A stretch of 64,000 nucleotides of DNA from Nepenthes gracilis (GCA_033239525.1 BSYO01000010.1:10753379-10817378), one strand, 5' to 3'. Numbered from the stretch's first letter, positions 36,926 to 43,750 are shown. Notes: generated by a model not told the origin, from the letters alone. Made by a program: numbers and translations.

Positions 36926-39900
36926 TTGTCATCCAATATTTAATTTTTTCTATATTTTGTCGTTAATTTTAAAAAAATTTTAACTTATTTTTGTCTCAGT
37001 TTATATGGAGCAAAATTTAATACAATTGATCATATTTCCTACCATATGATAGTAAGCCTATTGAAGAAGAAATTATATATTATATATATAAGAAATATTA
37101 TTATACACGTATACATATATAATATATACATAATTTTATATGACAAAATTAAATATTTATTAAGATAAAACAAGAAGTATACGTAATATTAGAATAATGT
37201 ATATATATATATATAAGGATAAAAAAGTCATTATGATAAATTCCCACATTATTCCCCATACTATTTTACAAACTAAATATTTGAATACTAATTCTCAACT
37301 TATTCTATTCCAACAACCAAACGTGAGAATAACAATTTCCAACTCTATTCCCATCTTATTCTATTCCCTGGGAATAACTATTCTATTCCCACCTTATTCC
37401 ATTCTAGTAGCCAAATGTGCCGTAAAAGACTGAAGTCGGATATCAAGGAATGGAATGGAATGGAATGTTAACGTATTTTTGCAATCTAAAATCCAGGAAA
37501 AATGAACTAATGAGAGGGGCTTGTTGGAAAAGATAAAGTTGAGGGGCTGGAGTTGAGTAAATTGGAATGAAAATTCACTGTTTTGAAGGACCAATAGAGC
37601 TTCTGCATTTTGAAGAAATATATTTGTGATAAAATCTAGAGATTCATGGCTTATAAAGGGAGACCAAAACAACAATATTTGGCAGAGTTACAAGTGCACA
37701 CAGGAGACCTTATTAGCATGTTAGACATTCATGATAGAATTATCAATGATGGTAGTGAGATTAAGGAAATCTGTAACTGGTACAAATACTTAGTCTCTTC
37801 CTTTCTACAGAAAAGGCCCGGAGTCTAAGAGGTCTGCTTCATACCTTGCAGTGAAACAATTATTAGAGGCTTGTTTCACCATCTAAATATGCACTCATTG
37901 TTGCTTTCTACAAATAGAACTGGGTGACGGTAAGCGCTGGTCCGTTGATCTCCTTCAAATATTTTCATCACTTCAGAAAATGTCACTTATAAATTTAATT
38001 TTTCCTACAGTTATAACAAAGAAGCCAGTCCATTGTGTTTGAAAGATTTTAGGCAGATTAGCATACTAGGATGTCAAATAAATGGTTGATGATGATACTG
38101 GCCTAAGACTAAATATGGTCCTGCGTTGGATAGAAAAAACTAGACTCAATTCAGGAAGAAATGCGAAATTGAACAGTAGGATGGTTTAATTCAGAAAAAA
38201 AAATTGATATCAGACATGACAGGCTAGGATGGGAAAGATGAAATTGAAGGTGGAGTAATGTAAATGGGTATTCAACTAGATAAATTAGCATTGGGCTTGT
38301 TGATTACTTCTTTAGTTTATGTTTCTCTCAATCTCTCAAAGGGGCAGGCAGCAGGCACAAACTCAGATTTCCTATTTCTTTATCTTATTGAAAATGAATA
38401 TTCATATTAGCACAGATGCAGACAGAAAATGGAAACCGACACAACTGATATGGCAAAATGTAACTTTTTCTAAAAATGAGCATGCAATCCACTGAGGACA
38501 TAGGAATCAAAATTCAAAGCTTATTTATACAATGAATGTAATTGATCAAACAACACCACTTTACAGTTATACTAAATTATCCAAAAAAAAAATGCATGTC
38601 CTAACCATGTCTTGCATGTGATAAATGGGTCTAGCATGTCCTAACATGTTTAAATTATAGAAAAATAATTAATAAGTTTTGACAAATGGTAAATGCTTCT
38701 TACTCAACTGTGTGACAACCTAACAACCAGTAACATGTGAAGCGTTGCTTACTTTTATTCTAAGGTCATTATGACTACCAGACTACAAACAAATCATTCC
38801 ACATTGTCAAAACAAATACTCTGTACATAGACAAAGCACTAGGACGATGTCCATTATGTACTACAATTACATTATTTAACAGTGATTTTTTAAATCATCA
38901 TCATCACCACTTCAATTTCAGATGGCCACTTCTGATAGTAAAACTGATGCAAAATCTTGGCACCTGGAAATTGAACAGAAAGCATTAACACAACCAGCTT
39001 CACAAATGAAACATTAAATTGCCAGCCCCTATAAGCAGTTATTCTGACCATGGTGAAGAGGAAAACTACAACCTTTACAGAGACAAATCAGTTCTTAAAC
39101 CCCTGCATTGACACATAGACTGTGACCTCCATTTTAATAAGATCTCTCTATCTAGAAACCCCTAGTAACAATATGTTCTGTGAAGCAGACAGTTATAAAT
39201 GCCATCACTAAAACATACAGAAACTGAATTGGTATACTGCAGTCACCATTAATTCTCTGATGGACTTCCAAAGGAATCAGTCTTCCTTTTGATATCCACA
39301 TTTAAGGGAAGGGATCACTGAAACCACCAAAAAAACCTCTAAGAGAAGCACCTAGGAAATCAACGCCCATTATTATCAACAATGAATATAGTAATCCTCC
39401 TCCAAATGAAACACTAGAGCATAGATCATCAGCCAATCATTGCCCAACACAGCCCTTTCGAAAGATTTACATCGTTTAATCATGCATTTTATATATGACC
39501 AACTTTCATCACATTGAACTGATTTCTCAAATTTCAACAAATCATATTTTTAGGTACTCTAAGGGGCCATTCTTTTCCAAATGTCTCACAGGCCACAAAT
39601 TCAAATATTTCCGCCCAGTCCGTCTTTTGCTAGGCAGCTAAGAACAGCATTGCAGTTTAAAATTTGTCTTCCAAAATAGTTTATTTCTTGAAAATTCACG
39701 CATCTCAGTAGATTTACCAATCAGCCATTTAAATCCATCCAATTGTACCAAAGTCCTGAATTTGTTAGTATTATCCAATTCTAGTGAGCACCACGTCTGC
39801 CGCTTCTGATTAAAAACAACTGAAACACCTCACAACCCTGAGGGAAAGAGTACTTGGGACTTCCATTAGCAGCAACACCAGTGGCAAAATCCAGTTAGGA

Positions 39901-42900
39901 AGCCCATATGCAGAAATCTCCCTCTCCCCCCTCCCACCACTAGCAGAAGCAACTAAGACAATAGTGGGACCTTTAAATTTGTCTGGCAAAGTCAGTTTAC
40001 TTATAAAAAACTTCCCTCTCCTCCCTGCCTCTCACTGAAACAACCAAGAAAAATATTGAAACATTTGAATGTGTCTGACAAATGAATTCACTTCTTCTAA
40101 ACTCCCACCTCAATAGATTTCTCACTCATCCATTTGATTTCACCAAATCTACCAAATCTTGATCTTTTGATTAAAAAACAAAAGCTAAAAGTTGAAACAC
40201 CTCTCAACCAAAATCAAAAGAATACATGGAAGGTCCATTAGCAGCAACACCAGTCGCAAAATCCAATGGGAAACCCCATATGCACAAACCTCTCTCTCCC
40301 ATCCACCACCCTCCCTCTTCCCGAAGCAACTAAGAAAAATATTGGACCTTCAAATCAGTCCAGCAAAGTTCGTTTACTTCTTCTAAACTCCCCCACCTCA
40401 AAAATTTATTACTCAACCATCCACCAAAGCTAGCATTACTATTCCAATAAGCACCACGCCTTCAAATGTTGGTCAATAAACAACTTATAACATCATACCC
40501 CAGATTCAAAGAGCATAAGAACTTCCATTAACTGAAACACCTCAAACTTATTTCTGCTCTCTCTCATGTACTCTCTTTCACACAAACGCAAGTTTCACTT
40601 TGCTAAACACAAGTTCTTATCCCACCATTGTTTGAAATGCAAATCATGCAACTATTGCATAGTTTCCAGTTGTACATTGGGATGTTTGGTACACTATTAG
40701 AATTGTCCTCATCTTATTACAGGTAGTTTATACTCATTATTGTTGTAGTCATATAAAGGTAATTTATTGCATAAAAATGAAATGTTTTCTTGTTTTAAGA
40801 TATTCATGAAGCGTTGAGGACACAGACCAATGCGAACATTATAGTTCCCATGTCTAACAATGATAGATGATGTGGATTATGCATGTCTGAGATATTATGA
40901 TGAAAATAGCATTATCCATGTCCATAAGTAGGCTTAAGACTAATATTATTGGGAAACAAACAACCAAAATCAATACATGCCCCACATTTTACAAAACAAA
41001 TATTCGTGAATGACTCCATTTTCCTATAGATTCTCTCTCCCTTCTAATGTTTAACATCTCCAATAAAATCCAAATATCAGTGGGGTATCATTCCCCAATC
41101 ATTCAAATAATTCCGTTGGGTTGATGGCTTTGTTGGTAAACCTAATTTCTGTAGTTGAGAAAAAGAAAGCAACCGTCATTACTTCCATGGAAAAGAAAAG
41201 CATTCTTTAAAGAAAGGATATGTAAAATTATAGATAATGTAGAGTTTCATACAGCTGAACGCATCATAAGCAGATACTATTGCATCATTTGTCTCCCTTG
41301 CACCCATGCATGGGACTTCCGTTATAATCTCACCGGACGCAGGGTTGTGTACCTGCCATCACATGAAATACTCTTTGCACTTGGTAACAACAGACAACCA
41401 TGAGAAAAGGGGACAAAATGACAGGGACATGCATGCCATAAAATTAAGAATAAAAGGGGCAACAATCCTTGAACCATAGATAAGTAAAAAGCATACAAGA
41501 GTAACTTAAATAATTCATCAGCAAAAGCACTACAAAAGCATATCAACACTTGGAGTCCTCATATGTTACTTATTTCAAACTGTAGAGAAAAATATATTAT
41601 ATGGATACTCTGGGGACAAACTGTAACTCTCGAGACTAAAAATACAACTGAAGGAGTTAAAACATTCCAAGGTTTTGTAGTTATGTTCTTTCTCACACCT
41701 CCCCATGACTTCTCCCTTCTGCATTTTCTTCCTATTGCTGGTCACTATATCCCTTCTTACAGCTTTAACTGATGGCAATAAACACACAACAATGATACAT
41801 TGCAGCTTCAACTAGCTAACTAGAGTTCATATAGGTGTTTCACCAGGGTATGCACACCGCACAAAGAATAGTTCAAAGCCTTAAAATCCATCCAAAAACA
41901 ATGGCAACCAAACTGAAATCCCACCAAGTGGGACCCTATTTATAAACTCCGTCCACCACCGCTCCACCCTAAACTGCTACTTTATTGAACATTGAATTGA
42001 CTAAGAAATTAAAGAAAGTTCAGTTTTGAAGAGAAATATTACCTTTATAGTCTTTCCATCATATGCTTCAGCCCATTTTCCTCCAATAAGGCCTTGACTT
42101 CGTAATAAACCACAAGCATTCAGCCGAGCCACAACACTCTCTACCTCCATGTTTATCTACAGAAATGATCTCAATAGTCAGGTAACATCAAATATATGAA
42201 AATCCAATGGTAGCAGAAAGTAATTGATGAATGAGTGCCTGATCCTGAGAAAATTTTTCTTCAAATGCAAGAGTGAAACCCCAATCAAATGCAAAGGTAA
42301 AACCCAAACATACTTAATTGAATACAAAGGAAGTAAACATCCATCACCACCAAGGCCAACTCCCTGCTAGCCCATTTTTAATTGCACAATCTCAGGTCAA
42401 TGCAACAGTGACACAAACTGTGTAGGACTTGGCAAGTAAAGCACAATATTGTTCAGAAACCTGTCAAATTAGCAACTCAAAGCACGATTTCAACTCCTTA
42501 TTGCACATGGACACAAAGTTCACTCTACTGAGAAGATAGATGCTCCTTTATAGTATCATACTTTATTCGTTTTCCTATTATTTTATTGATAAGAATGTAA
42601 AAATTTCAAAAATAAAAATAAAAAAAATGGTGTTAAGGGAGCACTAGGAAAACAAATTACAACAAGCATACTAGCAGTATAGACCAATTTATGACCACAG
42701 CATGTCCAATTCCTAACAATAGTTTGCTCCTTCTATGACATTGGTTATCTGAAATTAGCCAAAATCAGATTGGAGCTGAACTTTTAAATCAGTCAAATAT
42801 TATTTATTTAAGAGTTTAGTGGAATGCAATTTAAAGGGAAAGTATTGCTTTGCTCAAATCTGGCGCATATAAATCTACTCTTTTATGATTCAACGGCATG

Positions 42901-43611
42901 TGATTGCCATCACGTTTCCGGGAAAATAGTGGCACAACAAGGGATGAGCACTCCCACTGTGCTGGCAGAACAACTACAACATATCTATAACCTAGTTCAA
43001 TTAAGATAATCAAATTAAATTTTCAATCACCGCATCTAATGCAATACAGTTCTATGATTCAACAAATGCGCTATCAGGTCATTGATGAGAAAAAAAAAGG
43101 CAAATCGCAACTTTATAATGATCACAGATACACATTAGATGCACAACCATACCAACCAAATAACAAAAATCAAACAACTATTCAAAAAAAAAAAAAAAAA
43201 AATCGGTAAGGAATCCAGATAAAGCATAACAAAATTATATTCTACTGAACTAACTGAAATTACATATTATCCAAACCTTGCCAAACAAAAATTTAGAACA
43301 TGACACTAATAAATTAATTCAGGGCGGAAAAAAGCAGCAAAAAGAAATCAATTAGACCAATTAAAAATCAAATCCGATCACCAGTAATCTATACGATCCT
43401 ATATCTCGGTGGACTGGAAAGGAGAAACAACTTATAAAACCACAGCGATTTTCCGAATCTGCTACTGTCTTCGATTAATATTGCGGGTGCATTTGGAAAG
43501 ATAGTTTACCTGTCGACAGAGAATAGCAAAGGGGCGACGCATCGATGAAACGTGAGAGCCGTGAAGGAGAAGCTTGCAGCTGCGAAGAGGCATGGGGAAC
43601 ACTCTAGCCAT
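941..43611 (-). CDS. ALDH5F1: Mitochondrial succinate-semialdehyde dehydrogenase, 12 exons visible, 3' end off the window
   Basis: The enzyme oxidises succinic semialdehyde to succinate with NAD+, the last step of the GABA shunt in the mitochondrial matrix. Coding exons, in gene order, are 43510-43611, 42043-42156, 41253-41352, 9463-9511, 4406-4493, 4204-4314, 3519-3581, 3295-3405, 3012-3077, 2833-2910, 2675-2752 and 941-1007. They sum to 1027 nt (342 codons plus one base) with matching phases, GT-AG introns and no stop. Residues 1-34 form a basic, Ser-rich presequence. Aldehyde dehydrogenase landmarks are PWNF (catalytic Asn about 200), VVIKPSE (cofactor-binding Lys about 223), FTGSTAVG (about 274-281), LELGGN (general base Glu about 298) and GQTCVC (catalytic Cys about 332). 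Known plant SSADHs have about 530 residues, so about 185 are missing at the left edge. The start at 43611 matches the family's presequence length; an in-frame ATG at 43662 is an alternative. The gene looks functional despite a 31.7-kb intron full of transposons. Confidence 0.95.
1008..2674. other. SSADH intron 11, no second gene seen
   Basis: The 1.67-kb intron is AT-rich and contains the AT/GT microsatellite at 1098-1142. Otherwise nothing was recognised. Confidence 0.7.
1098..1142. repeat. (AT)n(GT)n microsatellite
   Basis: A short AT run is followed by about 16 uninterrupted GT units inside SSADH intron 11, a likely length-polymorphic marker. Confidence 0.95.
2675..2752 (-). CDS. ALDH5F1: SSADH exon 11 (residues 295-320, catalytic Glu)
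   Basis: It reads [20 protein letters not shown] and then VAVRGT. The Glu of LELGGN is the general base. Donor GTAAGT. Confidence 0.95.
2833..2910 (-). CDS. ALDH5F1: SSADH exon 10 (residues 269-294, NAD-binding GSTAVG)
   Basis: It reads [20 protein letters not shown] and then AGTVKK. The TGSTAVG stretch is the Rossmann-type coenzyme motif of the family. Confidence 0.95.
3012..3077 (-). CDS. ALDH5F1: SSADH exon 9 (residues 247-268)
   Basis: It reads [20 protein letters not shown] and TK. The 66 nt are phase 0 at both ends. Confidence 0.95.
3295..3405 (-). CDS. ALDH5F1: SSADH exon 8 (residues 210-246)
   Basis: It reads [20 protein letters not shown] and then [17 protein letters not shown]. 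The Lys of KPSE contacts the cofactor ribose in this family. Donor GTAAAG. Confidence 0.95.
3519..3581 (-). CDS. ALDH5F1: SSADH exon 7 (residues 189-209, catalytic Asn)
   Basis: It reads [19 protein letters not shown] followed by RK. The Asn of PWNF stabilises the thiohemiacetal intermediate in aldehyde dehydrogenases. Confidence 0.95.
4204..4314 (-). CDS. ALDH5F1: SSADH exon 6 (residues 152-188)
   Basis: It reads [20 protein letters not shown] and then [17 protein letters not shown]. The 111 nt are phase 0 at both ends, with a GTGATA donor. Confidence 0.95.
4406..4493 (-). CDS. ALDH5F1: SSADH exon 5 (residues 122-151)
   Basis: It reads [20 protein letters not shown] and then KPLKEALGE, strongly conserved in plant SSADH. 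The acceptor is TTTCTAG and the donor GTAATA. It ends in phase 0. Confidence 0.95.
4980..5290. repeat. Degenerate intronic repeat, copy 1
   Basis: This segment and 8745-8990 share in order an AAATTGGAT..TTTT block, TTTAGAGGTGAGAA, an AAAATTGCA(T/C)CACACAAC block and AAATCTTCAT. They are direct repeats on the two sides of the solo LTR region in SSADH intron 4. No coding capacity is visible. Confidence 0.6.
6070..8500 (+). repeat. AT-rich dispersed repeat split by a solo LTR
   Basis: The two parts, 6070-6129 and 8227-8500, form one copy of an AT-rich repeat marked by CGATATATC, ATATCGGC and GTATCGG words. Related copies lie at 25487-25700 (same strand) and 28920-29215 (inverted). The inverted copy is uninterrupted at the matching point and acts as an empty site for the LTR insertion. 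It has no ORF and is probably a non-autonomous element of unknown class. Confidence 0.6.
6130..8226 (+). mobile_element. Solo LTR of a Ty3/gypsy chromovirus
   Basis: It begins TGTGAGATCCCGATC and ends in an A-run followed by GATCTGTTCCGTCATA, matching the inverted ends of the LTR at 15462-17570, which begins TGTAACGGAACG and ends GATCTCACA on the + strand. The length (2097 bp against 2109) and internal landmarks agree, for example the CCCCCCTCCA block near 7674 and GGCAAGTGTAC near 6627. Flanking pentamers GCAAC (6125-6129) and GTAGC (8227-8231) are a target duplication changed by two transitions. No internal region is present, so it arose by LTR-LTR recombination. It is antisense to SSADH. 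Confidence 0.85.
8745..8990. repeat. Degenerate intronic repeat, copy 2
   Basis: Direct-repeat partner of 4980-5290, with the same ordered blocks at roughly 75-80% identity by eye. It is shorter because of small deletions. Confidence 0.6.
9463..9511 (-). CDS. ALDH5F1: SSADH exon 4 (49-nt micro-exon, residues 106-122)
   Basis: It encodes [17 protein letters not shown] with split codons at both ends (phase 1 in, phase 2 out). The acceptor is CCTGTCCAG and the donor GTACAA. It supplies exactly the residues missing between exons 3 and 5, so it identifies where intron 3 ends. A gene finder could easily miss it between introns of 31.7 and 5 kb. Confidence 0.93.
9575..9762. repeat. Intronic direct repeat, left copy
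   Basis: It is shared with 27568-27766: AATTGCAAGAA, an A-run, ATCAACTT.TTACA, ACTCAGAAAAACAATC, CTTGATCTATAAT, GTGGTTTTGT, GTGTCAACC and AAAGG.TTCAAT all occur in the same order. The two copies bracket about 17.8 kb of inserted DNA. Confidence 0.75.
9860..10851 (+). pseudogene. Tat-1 integrase remnant
   Basis: Integrase inserts element cDNA into chromosomes. Pieces in shifting frames are readable: the zinc-binding stretch [20 protein letters not shown] (about 9892), the core [15 protein letters not shown] (about 10090), [16 protein letters not shown], and the C-terminal [11 protein letters not shown] ending at TGA 10851. The second catalytic Asp of the usual TDNGT motif is Asn here (TNNGT), and an in-frame stop follows. 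Several frameshifts make it non-functional. Identification rests on motif order. Confidence 0.85.
11760..13600 (-). pseudogene. Tat-1 antisense extra ORF (aORF) remnant
   Basis: The readable order is an N-terminal block near 13343-13564 with [20 protein letters not shown], a middle segment 12490-13029 (179 codons open) and a C-terminal charged, coiled-coil-like segment 11799-12032 with [12 protein letters not shown]. The first block matches GFVTVYEAHLRSRL in the aORF at 56204 and belongs to the domain Pfam lists as 'putative gypsy type transposon' (from memory, unsearched). Function is unknown. Frameshifts separate the pieces. The position between pol and the 3' LTR on the opposite strand fits Tat elements. 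Confidence 0.65.
14990..15461 (+). mobile_element. Tat-1 3' LTR, left fragment
   Basis: It starts TGTTGGTATAG right after the purine tract GAGGACTAG, as the other Tat LTRs start TGATG after GGGGGCTAG (55761) and GGGAGACTAG (44605). It ends where the chromovirus is inserted. Confidence 0.7.
15462..17570 (-). mobile_element. Chromo-1 3' LTR, full length (2.1 kb)
   Basis: The + strand starts TGTAACGGAACG and ends GGATCTCACA. The outer parts, 15462-15580 and 17035-17570, match the right LTR, which lacks the middle. 17160-17460 holds a tandem cluster of GGTCAA/TTGAC words. Confidence 0.9.
17571..17585 (-). promoter_or_regulatory. Chromo-1 polypurine tract
   Basis: On the minus strand AGTAGGGGAGAAT lies directly before the LTR start TGTGAGATCC. 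This is the plus-strand primer position used in reverse transcription. Confidence 0.75.
17625..18989 (-). pseudogene. Chromo-1 integrase with chromodomain-like C-terminus
   Basis: Three pieces are readable. 18684-18989 carries the zinc-binding HHCC domain ([11 protein letters not shown] through CLVCQQ). 18087-18665 is the catalytic core from [10 protein letters not shown] to [11 protein letters not shown]. 17625-17999 has the GPF/Y stretch [29 protein letters not shown] and the chromodomain-like [14 protein letters not shown]. The second catalytic Asp is lost: the usual SDRDPRF reads SNRDPRF through GAT to AAT. A stop follows the core near 18087, and the reading is otherwise in one frame phase, so it is dead but fairly recent. 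Confidence 0.92.
19261..20701 (-). pseudogene. Chromo-1 reverse transcriptase and RNase H
   Basis: RT copies element RNA to DNA and RNase H removes the template. Segments in order are 20171-20701 ([52 protein letters not shown]), 19889-20161 ([12 protein letters not shown], the polymerase motif [12 protein letters not shown]), 19684-19881 ([31 protein letters not shown]) and 19261-19551 (RNase H with [15 protein letters not shown] and [16 protein letters not shown]). In-frame stops sit at the junctions, for example where GAT CAA ATG CAA-type sequence reads TAA, and a frame change occurs near 19885. Confidence 0.93.
20735..21198 (-). pseudogene. Chromo-1 aspartic protease with zinc-knuckle remnant
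   Basis: The active-site triad region reads [14 protein letters not shown] (about 20960). Upstream [18 protein letters not shown] is the end of a CCHC knuckle whose earlier Cys residues are degenerate. 20735-20920 continues with [18 protein letters not shown] and [11 protein letters not shown], the usual link to RT. One frameshift separates the two pieces. Confidence 0.85.
21199..21837 (-). pseudogene. Chromo-1 gag, 3' part
   Basis: Scrambled but recognisable capsid pieces are [22 protein letters not shown] (21599-21796) and [14 protein letters not shown] (about 21520). The normal spacing between them is shortened and several stops are present. Confidence 0.7.
21838..24219 (-). mobile_element. 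Solo LTR nested in Chromo-1 gag
   Basis: On the minus strand gag is readable up to LERM and is then replaced by TGTAACGACCCAGATTT, an LTR start. The flanking pentamers GTCAT (24220-24224) and GTCTT (21833-21837) differ by one base and fit a target duplication. The left end is less certain than the right. The LTR is rich in short tandem units (about 22555-23290 and 23930-24110) and has no ORF. It belongs to a family different from Chromo-1's own LTR. Confidence 0.7.
22555..24110. repeat. Short tandem repeats inside the nested solo LTR
   Basis: Degenerate units of about 30-37 bp carry AAAATCCGAGTGCTTTT-like cores from 22555 to 23290. A second set, about 27-30 bp with ATCCGGACTGGATTTTCAT cores, lies at 23930-24110. 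Confidence 0.7.
24220..24305 (-). pseudogene. Chromo-1 gag start
   Basis: The ATG at 24303-24305 opens [20 protein letters not shown] followed by YIDLLERM, a typical chromovirus gag N-terminus. It is cut after 28 codons by the nested LTR. Confidence 0.85.
24514..24524 (-). promoter_or_regulatory. Chromo-1 primer binding site (tRNA-iMet type)
   Basis: On the minus strand TGGTATTAGAG follows the LTR end after two bases. It matches the plant initiator-Met tRNA complement TGGTATCAGAG with one C-to-T change. Confidence 0.85.
24527..25109 (-). mobile_element. Chromo-1 5' LTR with 1.5-kb internal deletion
   Basis: The + strand starts TGTGACAGAACGG and ends GGGATCTCACA. Bases 24595-25109 align to 17035-17570 at roughly 88% by eye. 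The stretch matching about 15590-17030 is absent, joined at CCTCCCAATCAAA. Confidence 0.9.
25115..25486 (+). mobile_element. Tat-1 3' LTR, right fragment
   Basis: It contains a TATA-like CTATAAATATA (about 25172) and ACTGACTTGAACGTTGGAG (about 25335). The latter matches ACTGACTTGAACGTTAGAG in the Tat-2 LTR on the minus strand near 52350. The probable end is at ..AGTATGCA. Together with 14990-15461 the LTR is about 840 bp. Confidence 0.7.
25487..25700 (+). repeat. AT-rich dispersed repeat, second copy
   Basis: It shares AGATATCGGCC, TTTGAATATCAA, ATATATTACAA and TATTGTTAC-like words with 8300-8480 in the same order. It abuts the end of the Tat-1 LTR. Confidence 0.6.
25725..27480. repeat. Satellite-like tandem array, ~130-bp monomer, ~13 copies
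   Basis: Each unit carries, in order, GATGCAC..AAACAT, GAGGTCCTCT, ATTCATTT(C/T)(A/G)TTCTTGA, GGCAT, GAGTGTTCAT, GGTCAAAGAATG and CAACATCACTC. The GGTCAAAGAATG-like word starts near 25813, 25942, 26074, 26208, 26341, 26468, 26600, 26835, 26964, 27096 and 27389, a period of 128-133 bp with two partly deleted units. ORFs of up to 168 codons here are by-products of the periodicity. Confidence 0.88.
27568..27766. repeat. Intronic direct repeat, right copy
   Basis: Same orientation as 9575-9762, with a longer A-run. It lies just after the satellite array. No ORF is present. Confidence 0.75.
27767..28919. other. Intron 3 segment without recognised gene
   Basis: Short ORFs show no known motif. 28285-28425 has GGGGTGTTTG at one end, CAAACAG at the other and AAAAGTGCTTTTG inside, weakly reminiscent of a small MITE. 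Confidence 0.4.
28920..29215 (-). repeat. AT-rich dispersed repeat, inverted uninterrupted copy
   Basis: The reverse complement of the split repeat at 6070-8500: AGCTTATGATTCTC, TTATATCTGATAACGATAC and GATATAGTTGCAAC match it. GATATAGTTGCAAC spans the point where the solo LTR sits in the other copy. Confidence 0.65.
29493..30992. mobile_element. 1.5-kb DNA transposon with degenerate TIRs and 7-bp target duplication
   Basis: Perfect 7-bp direct repeats GGTGCAG lie at 29486-29492 and 30993-30999. Inside them the ends are CCTAAGAAGCACAGACAC and, inverted, CTACGTAGCACGGACAC; further subterminal GACAC/GTGTC words follow. 29590-29850 is almost pure A/T. 29850-30960 is GC-richer with pyrimidine tracts and looks like captured or former transcript sequence. 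No transposase is seen, so it is non-autonomous; hAT or MULE origin cannot be decided. Confidence 0.65.
32757..33961 (+). pseudogene. PIF/Harbinger transposase (DDE nuclease)
   Basis: The N-terminal part reads [31 protein letters not shown] and [13 protein letters not shown]. After a likely 68-bp intron (33093-33160, GTATGA..TTCTAG) comes the first catalytic Asp in [12 protein letters not shown] (33197). A frame change leads to [14 protein letters not shown] and [18 protein letters not shown]. After another break come the second Asp in [17 protein letters not shown] and the Glu in [14 protein letters not shown] (33434-33961). All three catalytic residues survive, but stops and frameshifts block a full protein. 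The enzyme would cut the element ends and choose TAA/TTA targets. Confidence 0.88.
34054..36300 (+). pseudogene. PIF/Harbinger ORF2, Myb/SANT-like protein
   Basis: From ATG 34054 it reads [20 protein letters not shown] and then [13 protein letters not shown], the Myb/SANT-like domain that helps bind element ends in this superfamily. After stops it continues [14 protein letters not shown] (about 34322). The next homologous stretch, [20 protein letters not shown], appears only at 35892, right after a TTATCACAG acceptor-like sequence, and the C-terminus runs from 36055 to the stop at 36298. The 1.5-kb gap is either an intron or an insertion full of GCAGCAGTTTAAA repeats. Several stops make it non-functional. 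Confidence 0.8.
34447..35640. repeat. Hairpin-forming repeat family built on CAGCAGTTTAAA
   Basis: About 140-bp units begin GGTTTTGCTGCTGCTTAAACTG (with variants) and end CAGTTTAAAGCAGCAGCAAAACC, the inverted complement. Between them lies TTAAATTCATGTTAAACTGC. Copies start near 34460, 35252 and 35393, with shorter pieces to 35640. The spacer AGGTATTCTGTTTCAAATGC separates units. Confidence 0.8.
36894..36926. repeat. (AT)n(GT)n microsatellite
   Basis: About 10 GT units follow an AT run inside the PIF/Harbinger element. Confidence 0.9.
37426..39589. other. Intron 3 segment without recognised gene
   Basis: A 60-codon ORF at 37646-37828 resembles nothing I know. No TE ends, RNA gene or exon was seen. 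Confidence 0.5.
39590..40560. repeat. Three degenerate tandem copies of a ~350-bp unit
   Basis: ACTTCCATTAGCAGCAACACC with GGCAAAATCCA (about 39858) recurs as GGTCCATTAGCAGCAACACC (about 40230) and as AAGAACTTCCATTAACTGAA (about 40517). GAGCACCACGTCTGCC (39785) recurs as AAGCACCACGCCTTCA (40448). The third unit is shortened. No coding capacity is visible. Confidence 0.65.
40561..41252. other. End of SSADH intron 3 next to exon 3
   Basis: No gene or element was recognised. The donor GTATGA directly follows exon 3 on the minus strand. Confidence 0.6.
41253..41352 (-). CDS. ALDH5F1: SSADH exon 3 (residues 73-105)
   Basis: It reads [19 protein letters not shown], then [14 protein letters not shown], and ends in phase 1 at a GTATGA donor. 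The next exon lies 31.7 kb away. Confidence 0.95.
42043..42156 (-). CDS. ALDH5F1: SSADH exon 2 (residues 35-72)
   Basis: It carries [20 protein letters not shown], typical of the N-terminus of plant SSADH. The acceptor ends CTGTAG and the donor is GTAATA. The 114 nt are in phase 0 at both ends. Confidence 0.95.
43510..43611 (-). CDS. ALDH5F1: SSADH exon 1 (residues 1-34, transit peptide)
   Basis: The exon opens [16 protein letters not shown] and ends LCRQ in phase 0 at a GTAAAC donor. It has several Arg and Ser residues and no acidic residue, as expected of a mitochondrial targeting sequence. Exon 2 continues INMEVESVV. Confidence 0.88.
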
Positions 43612-43743
43612 CGTCGCTTTCCGAATTTCAGGGGGGCACTTGTGTTGCCTACTTGAGTTCAATTTTAGGGGAAAAAAAATTGTTTTCCGTTATCAAATTT
43701 TTGAAAAAGGTTTGATACTCGACATTTTTAAAATATCGTTAAA

Positions 43744-43750
43744 TTATATA
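43744..43750 (-). promoter_or_regulatory. Candidate TATA box of SSADH
   Basis: TATATAA on the minus strand lies about 133 bp before the start codon, inside the 296 bp between the gene and the Tat-2 LTR. This is motif and distance only; the transcription start is not known. Confidence 0.35.

Larger units (their letters stand above)
31027..37422 (+). mobile_element. PIF/Harbinger DNA transposon, 6.4 kb, decayed
   Basis: It is flanked by TAA at 31024-31026 and 37423-37425, the 3-bp TWA target duplication of this superfamily. The left end is GGGGGTATTTGGTTGATGGG and the right end, inverted, is CGGCACATTTGGCTACTAG; further inward both ends are rich in GGAATAA and ATTCC words. It contains the two expected genes, a DDE transposase (32757-33961) and a Myb/SANT-like ORF (34054-36300), both on the + strand and both broken. 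It is antisense to SSADH inside intron 3. Confidence 0.9.
9512..41252 (-). other. SSADH intron 3, 31.7 kb, packed with transposons
   Basis: It is bounded by the GTATGA donor after exon 3 and the CCTGTCCAG acceptor before exon 4. It contains a truncated Tat element, a nested chromovirus with its own nested solo LTR, a satellite array, a 1.5-kb TIR element, a PIF/Harbinger element and a ~350-bp tandem repeat. The flanking exons are intact and in phase, so I infer that the intron is still spliced. Confidence 0.9.

Noticed and set aside
37646..37828. 60-codon ORF with normal-looking composition
   Set aside because: No homology recognised, no splice context, and it lies on the opposite strand within the SSADH intron.
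941..43611. SSADH as a pseudogene broken by insertions
   Set aside because: All insertions are in introns; every visible exon is in phase with consensus splice sites and intact catalytic residues.
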